64,000 bases of DNA, from positions 248,001 through 312,000 of the forward strand of contig NZ_SMCR01000003.1 of the NCBI RefSeq assembly GCF_004343195.1, written 5' to 3'. The stretch is from Biostraticola tofi (GTDB lineage Bacteria > Pseudomonadota > Gammaproteobacteria > Enterobacterales > Enterobacteriaceae). The notes under the pieces were generated by a model. It saw only the letters and a program-made list of their open reading frames with translations. It searched no databases and was not told the origin of the DNA. The position numbers and the translations under genes are program-made. This document shows, piece by piece, positions 60,797 to 64,000 of the stretch (positions are counted from its first letter, which is position 1; the number at the start of each line of letters is the position of its first letter).

Positions 60797-61087
60797 ATGA
60801 AAACACTAGGGTTAATTCTTGAGAATATTCTCGAAGAAATCTGCACGGGTAAAAAAATCTTCGCACCTGAAGCAGACACTCAGGAAGCTATAGTCAATTT
60901 TCAGCAAACAGCGAAAGCGATAAGTTTTGCTGACAGTGAAGGATTAATCGAGCAATGCCAGTTTGCTATCGATGAATACACTGAAAGACTTACCTTTTCT
61001 CGAGTGATGGTTACAGGAGGTGTGACTGCTCGCGGTCATGATTTCTTGAAAAAGCGATTTTCAGAGCGCCATCAGAAAGTAAGTTAG
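60797..61087 (+). CDS. Unrecognised 96-residue protein
   Basis: I do not recognise this family. The 96-residue product has no signal peptide or membrane helix, appears mostly helical and acidic in the first two thirds (LILENILEEIC, ADTQEAIVNFQQT, LIEQCQFAIDEY), with a basic C-terminus (DFLKKRFSERHQK) and two cysteines. The clean ATG start and the pair of terminator-like hairpins behind it suggest a genuine gene. It sits between iraP and an aldehyde dehydrogenase in the variable region beside serT. Confidence 0.6.
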   Translation: MKTLGLILENILEEICTGKKIFAPEADTQEAIVNFQQTAKAISFADSEGLIEQCQFAIDEYTERLTFSRVMVTGGVTARGHDFLKKRFSERHQKVS

Positions 61088-61120
61088 TCTTAATATTAAT
61101 TCATTCCATACGATGGTGAT

Positions 61121-61174
61121 CCCAGGGAGCTATCCCTGGGTATTATGCAGCCTTAAGGGGCTTAGACCCCTTAA
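61121..61174. terminator. Double hairpin between convergent genes
   Basis: Two perfect hairpins in a row: CCCAGGGA-GCTA-TCCCTGGG at 61121-61140 and TTAAGGGG-CTTAGA-CCCCTTAA at 61153-61174. They separate the 96-residue gene from the convergent aldehyde dehydrogenase and probably stop transcription both ways. T-tracts are short. Confidence 0.7.
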
Positions 61175-61183
61175 TGAGAAAGC

Positions 61184-62560
61184 TTATTGATTTGCGATGA
61201 CCACCAGCTTCTGATTGACGAATTCCTTGATACCAAGATCAGACAATTCACGTCCATAACCTGAGCGTTTCACGCCACCAAAGGGTAATTCGGCAGAGGT
61301 ATCGGTGGGTGAATTGATATACACCATACCTGTTTCAATCTTGGACGCCATTTTCTTTGCGCGCTCTATATTCTGCGAAAAGATGGCGCCGCCCAGCCCA
61401 TAATGTGAATCATTGGCCAGCGTTATCGCTTCCTCATCACTTTTTACTACATATACCTGCGCCACCGGGCCGAAAAACTCTTCAAAGTAGGCATCATTGT
61501 CACGTGAAATACCCAGCAAAATCGTCGGCTGGTAAAAATTGCCGGGTCCCTTGATCACCTCCCCGCCAATGGCCAGTTTTGCTCCCTGGCTTACAGCCTT
61601 ATTGACCTGCTCAGCCAGTCCATCCAATGCTTCACGTGAGGATAAGGGACCCAGTTCCGATGATTCATCCAACGGGTCGCCGGTTTTTACTGAGGAAAAG
61701 GCGCTGGTGAGTTTATTTATAAATGAATCGGCGATTTTTTCATGGACAATAAATCGCTTGGCAGCAGTACATACTTGGCCTGCGTTGCTCAACCGACCCT
61801 GTACTGCACAGGTGATTGCCTGGTCCAGATCGCTGTCGTCCAAAACGACAAAAACATCATTACCGCCCAGTTCGAGGGTCGATTTCTTGACATTTTTCCC
61901 CGCAGCTGCGGCAATACTGGCGCCCGCTTTTTCTGACCCGGTGAGTGCCACACCCTGAATGCGCTCATCATCGATCAGTCGAGCCACCTGGCTGGAATCA
62001 ATAAAGAGATTGGTATAGGCTCCTTTGGGCGCGCCGGCTTCATTAACCAATTGCTCAAAACGTTCCGCGCAATGGGGCACAATACTGGCATGCTTAACCA
62101 TTACCGGATTACCGGCTGCCAAGTTAGGTGCTAAAACGCGCATCAATTGGTAATAGGGAAAGTTCCATGGTTCAACCGCCATGATTACACCGATAGGATG
62201 ATGTTCGACCCAGGCCTCGCCCAGCTCAGAAGAGTAGGGCACATCGGCAAGGAATGTCTGGGCATGCATAGCGTAGAAGCGAGAGATATTAGCGGATAGC
62301 GTCACTTCAGCACGGCTTTGTCCAATCAACTTACCCATTTCTGTGCTGGCAATGCGCGCCAGCTCTTCGTTGTTGTCATCCAGCAGGTCCGCCAGCTTAT
62401 GCAGTATATGCACTCGGGATGCAACGCTATCCTGCGACCAGGAGGATTTATAAAGCTGATGGGCTGTATCCAGTGCTTTATCCGCATACGCATTATCATG
62501 CTGCTGATATTCTTTGAGCAACTTGTTGGTCGCTGGATTAATAGTTTTATAAGCCATCAA
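61184..62560 (-). CDS. NAD(P)-dependent aldehyde dehydrogenase, succinate-semialdehyde type
   Basis: A 458-residue soluble ALDH-superfamily enzyme most like Sad (YneI)/GabD, which oxidise succinate semialdehyde to succinate in GABA and polyamine breakdown. Motifs: MAVEPWNFPYYQ, LTGSEKAGA, catalytic Glu in LELGGND, catalytic Cys in NAGQVCTAAKRF, FFGPVAQVY, FGGVKRSGYGREL. The start ATG follows an AAGGAGCC site. The E. coli gene order here is different; the substrate is inferred from family only. Nearby nac would fit a role in nitrogen-source catabolism. Confidence 0.88.
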   Translation of the reverse strand: MMAYKTINPATNKLLKEYQQHDNAYADKALDTAHQLYKSSWSQDSVASRVHILHKLADLLDDNNEELARIASTEMGKLIGQSRAEVTLSANISRFYAMHAQTFLADVPYSSELGEAWVEHHPIGVIMAVEPWNFPYYQLMRVLAPNLAAGNPVMVKHASIVPHCAERFEQLVNEAGAPKGAYTNLFIDSSQVARLIDDERIQGVALTGSEKAGASIAAAAGKNVKKSTLELGGNDVFVVLDDSDLDQAITCAVQGRLSNAGQVCTAAKRFIVHEKIADSFINKLTSAFSSVKTGDPLDESSELGPLSSREALDGLAEQVNKAVSQGAKLAIGGEVIKGPGNFYQPTILLGISRDNDAYFEEFFGPVAQVYVVKSDEEAITLANDSHYGLGGAIFSQNIERAKKMASKIETGMVYINSPTDTSAELPFGGVKRSGYGRELSDLGIKEFVNQKLVVIANQ

Positions 62561-62699
62561 TGGCTCCTTAAAATTAGATAGTTATAACGATTAACGACAA
62601 GCTAATTAAGCCTGAAAATGAGGGATGCCAACATGATAAACAAGGCTATCCCCGAGGCGGGGCAGAGGGATAACGCCTTTAATAATGTGACGGCACAGC

Positions 62700-62909
62700 T
62701 TATACGTTCTTGCGCTCGACCGTTTCCTCGCCCCAGAACAATTTATTCTGATCTGTTTTAGTAAAAGCTAATTGCAAGGCCTCGTCACTGCCTTCTTCCC
62801 AAATTTTCTGGGCTAAAACTTCATCATCATCAGCTAATTCGAAAATAGCCTCGGCAATTTCAATCGATGTCTGACGTATTTCAGCCCAAGATTTGATGTT
62901 TTCCGCCAT
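62700..62909 (-). CDS. yccJ: Small protein YccJ
   Basis: A 69-residue cytosolic protein matching E. coli YccJ in [29 protein letters not shown] and the C-terminus [12 protein letters not shown]. Function unknown. The ATG at 62909 has GAGGAG seven bases upstream. As in E. coli it is downstream of wrbA on the same strand (169-base gap), probably in one transcript. Confidence 0.92.
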   Translation of the reverse strand: MAENIKSWAEIRQTSIEIAEAIFELADDDEVLAQKIWEEGSDEALQLAFTKTDQNKLFWGEETVERKNV

Positions 62910-63078
62910 ATGACTACTCCTCAATATCGGTGATTCAAAAAGTTTTTATAACAACTTATCCAATAAGCTATCTCGCATAGAACAACAACTATAGACTACA
63001 TCATGCAATCCTGCCTGGCCGGCAATAATGCCATGTCATTCCCAGGCAGCATCCTTTTAAATTCCGATAGCTGTATAA

Positions 63079-63678
63079 TCATCCCTTCAATTTCAAGGTA
63101 ATCGCAGCCACGTGCTGGCCCTGGTAGCGGGCTATGGCCAATTCCTGTTCGCTCGGCTGCCGTGACCCATCGCCGCCGGCAAGCGTAGAAGCGCCATATG
63201 GCGTTCCGCCGCCAACCTGGGTTACATCAAACAGTTCCTTCGCACCGTAGCCGATAGGCACAATAATAAATCCATGGTGAGCAAGGGTGGTCCAGGTTGA
63301 GCTTATGGTATGCTCTTGTCCGCCACCGGTGCCGGTTGAGGTAAAAACGCTGCCAACCTTGCCGTAGAGGGCACCAGAGGCCCACAAAGCGCCAGTCTGA
63401 TCGAGAAAATTGCGCATGGCGCCCGCCATATTGCCGAATCGGGTGGGGGTTCCGAAAATGATAGCATCATAATCCGCCAGTTCTTGTGGGGTTGCTTCTG
63501 GCGCGGCTTGAAAAGCTTTACCTCCTGCTTTGGCAAAAACGTCTGCCGGCATGGTCTCAGGAACGCGTTTAATGGTGACTTCAGCGCCGCTCACCTTAGC
63601 GGCGCCTGCTGCCACCGCCTGCGCCATGGTCTCTATATGTCCATACAGTGAATAATAAAGCACAAGTATCCTGGCCAT
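63079..63678 (-). CDS. wrbA: NAD(P)H:quinone oxidoreductase WrbA
   Basis: A 199-residue flavodoxin-like FMN enzyme that reduces quinones by two electrons and protects against oxidative stress; RpoS-controlled in E. coli. Starts [19 protein letters not shown] (FMN phosphate loop), then [18 protein letters not shown] and [13 protein letters not shown]. The ATG at 63678 fits the family; an earlier start adds 11 unrelated residues. A set of three 27-base repeats lies upstream. IraP, which raises RpoS, is encoded close by. Confidence 0.96.
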   Translation of the reverse strand: MARILVLYYSLYGHIETMAQAVAAGAAKVSGAEVTIKRVPETMPADVFAKAGGKAFQAAPEATPQELADYDAIIFGTPTRFGNMAGAMRNFLDQTGALWASGALYGKVGSVFTSTGTGGGQEHTISSTWTTLAHHGFIIVPIGYGAKELFDVTQVGGGTPYGASTLAGGDGSRQPSEQELAIARYQGQHVAAITLKLKG

Positions 63679-63829
63679 ATGTTCAGTCCTCAAAGGAAAT
63701 GTGATTCTCAAATGTGACTCTAAGTGAGCCGCTATGATGACGTTTTACCGTGTCAATATTGACTTGCAATAAATAATGATAATAGGTTATAGCCACTATG
63801 CAACATATGACGGAATTATAAAAAGCGTC

Positions 63830-63910
63830 TAAACCAAGTCAGTCCATGATTGGCATTAAACCAAGTCATTTTATGACAAGCATTAAACCGAGCCGGTTTA
63901 TGATTGGTAT
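63830..63910. repeat. Three 27-bp tandem repeats upstream of wrbA
   Basis: Units at 63830-63856, 63857-63883 and 63884-63910, each beginning TAAACC(A/G)AG and ending G(G/C)(C/T)AT or similar, exactly 27 bases apart. Each has internal dyad symmetry: unit 1 CCAAGTCA...TGATTGG, unit 2 GTCAT-TTT-ATGAC, unit 3 is the most diverged. They lie 150-230 bases upstream of wrbA. Nothing else is seen in the remaining 90 bases to the edge; a gene may begin beyond it. Confidence 0.85.
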
Positions 63911-64000
63911 ATTATGTCAATAATGATAATGGATGTTTCAGTAAGCGTAGAGCGATCCTATTTATACGGCATCAAAAAAATATGCGTAAACAACGAATTA

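Noticed and set aside
63830-63910. Replication or plasmid iterons
   Set aside because: Three units only, in a chromosomal promoter region with no Rep gene in sight.

Overview
The window is a chromosomal segment from an Enterobacterales bacterium (Gammaproteobacteria). This rests on protein-level recognition. From comEC at 3.0 kb to the serine tRNA at 58.5 kb, gene order and orientation follow the E. coli K-12 stretch between about 20 and 22 minutes: comEC-msbA-lpxK, ycaR-kdsB, ycbJ, elyC, cmoM-mukFEB, ldtD, mepK, gloC, aspC, ompF, asnS, pncB, pepN, pyrD, zapC, ycbX, rlmL, uup, pqiABC, rmf, fabA, lonH, matP, ompA, sulA, sxy, yccFS, helD, mgsA, yccT, yccU, hspQ, rlmI, yccX, tusE, yccA, serT. 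Genes are intact. I see no insertion sequence, prophage or CRISPR array. The exact genus cannot be fixed from the sequence alone; differences from E. coli (no ycaQ, no ssu or elf operons, altered flanks) suggest a lineage outside Escherichia.

Left flank (1-3.0 kb): a terminator of an unseen upstream gene, an AT-rich family 25 glycosyltransferase, a periplasmic glucose-1-phosphatase (agp, which in E. coli lies next to yccJ-wrbA), then a striking tetranucleotide/octanucleotide tandem array upstream of comEC.

Core (3-58 kb): envelope building and maintenance (MsbA and LpxK for lipid A, KdsB for Kdo, ElyC, LdtD and MepK for peptidoglycan, PqiABC for intermembrane lipid transport, OmpF and OmpA porins, FabA for unsaturated fatty acids); chromosome organisation and division (MukFEB, MatP, ZapC, SulA with a LexA box); translation and RNA modification (AsnS, RlmL, RlmI, CmoM, TusE, RMF, tRNA-Ser); and metabolism (AspC, PncB, PepN, PyrD, MgsA, GloC, YccX). 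rmf (57 aa) is a short gene that is easy to miss.

Right flank (58.5-64 kb): after serT the E. coli order breaks. In place of the hya/app genes there are nac with a well-formed sigma-54 promoter, iraP (anti-adaptor that stabilises RpoS), an unrecognised 96-residue gene, an aldehyde dehydrogenase of the succinate-semialdehyde type, then yccJ-wrbA. Upstream of wrbA lie three head-to-tail 27-bp repeats with internal dyad symmetry. I did not find a clearly new multi-gene system. The unexplained elements are the repeat arrays, an orphan consensus CRP site, and the small gene cluster beside serT.
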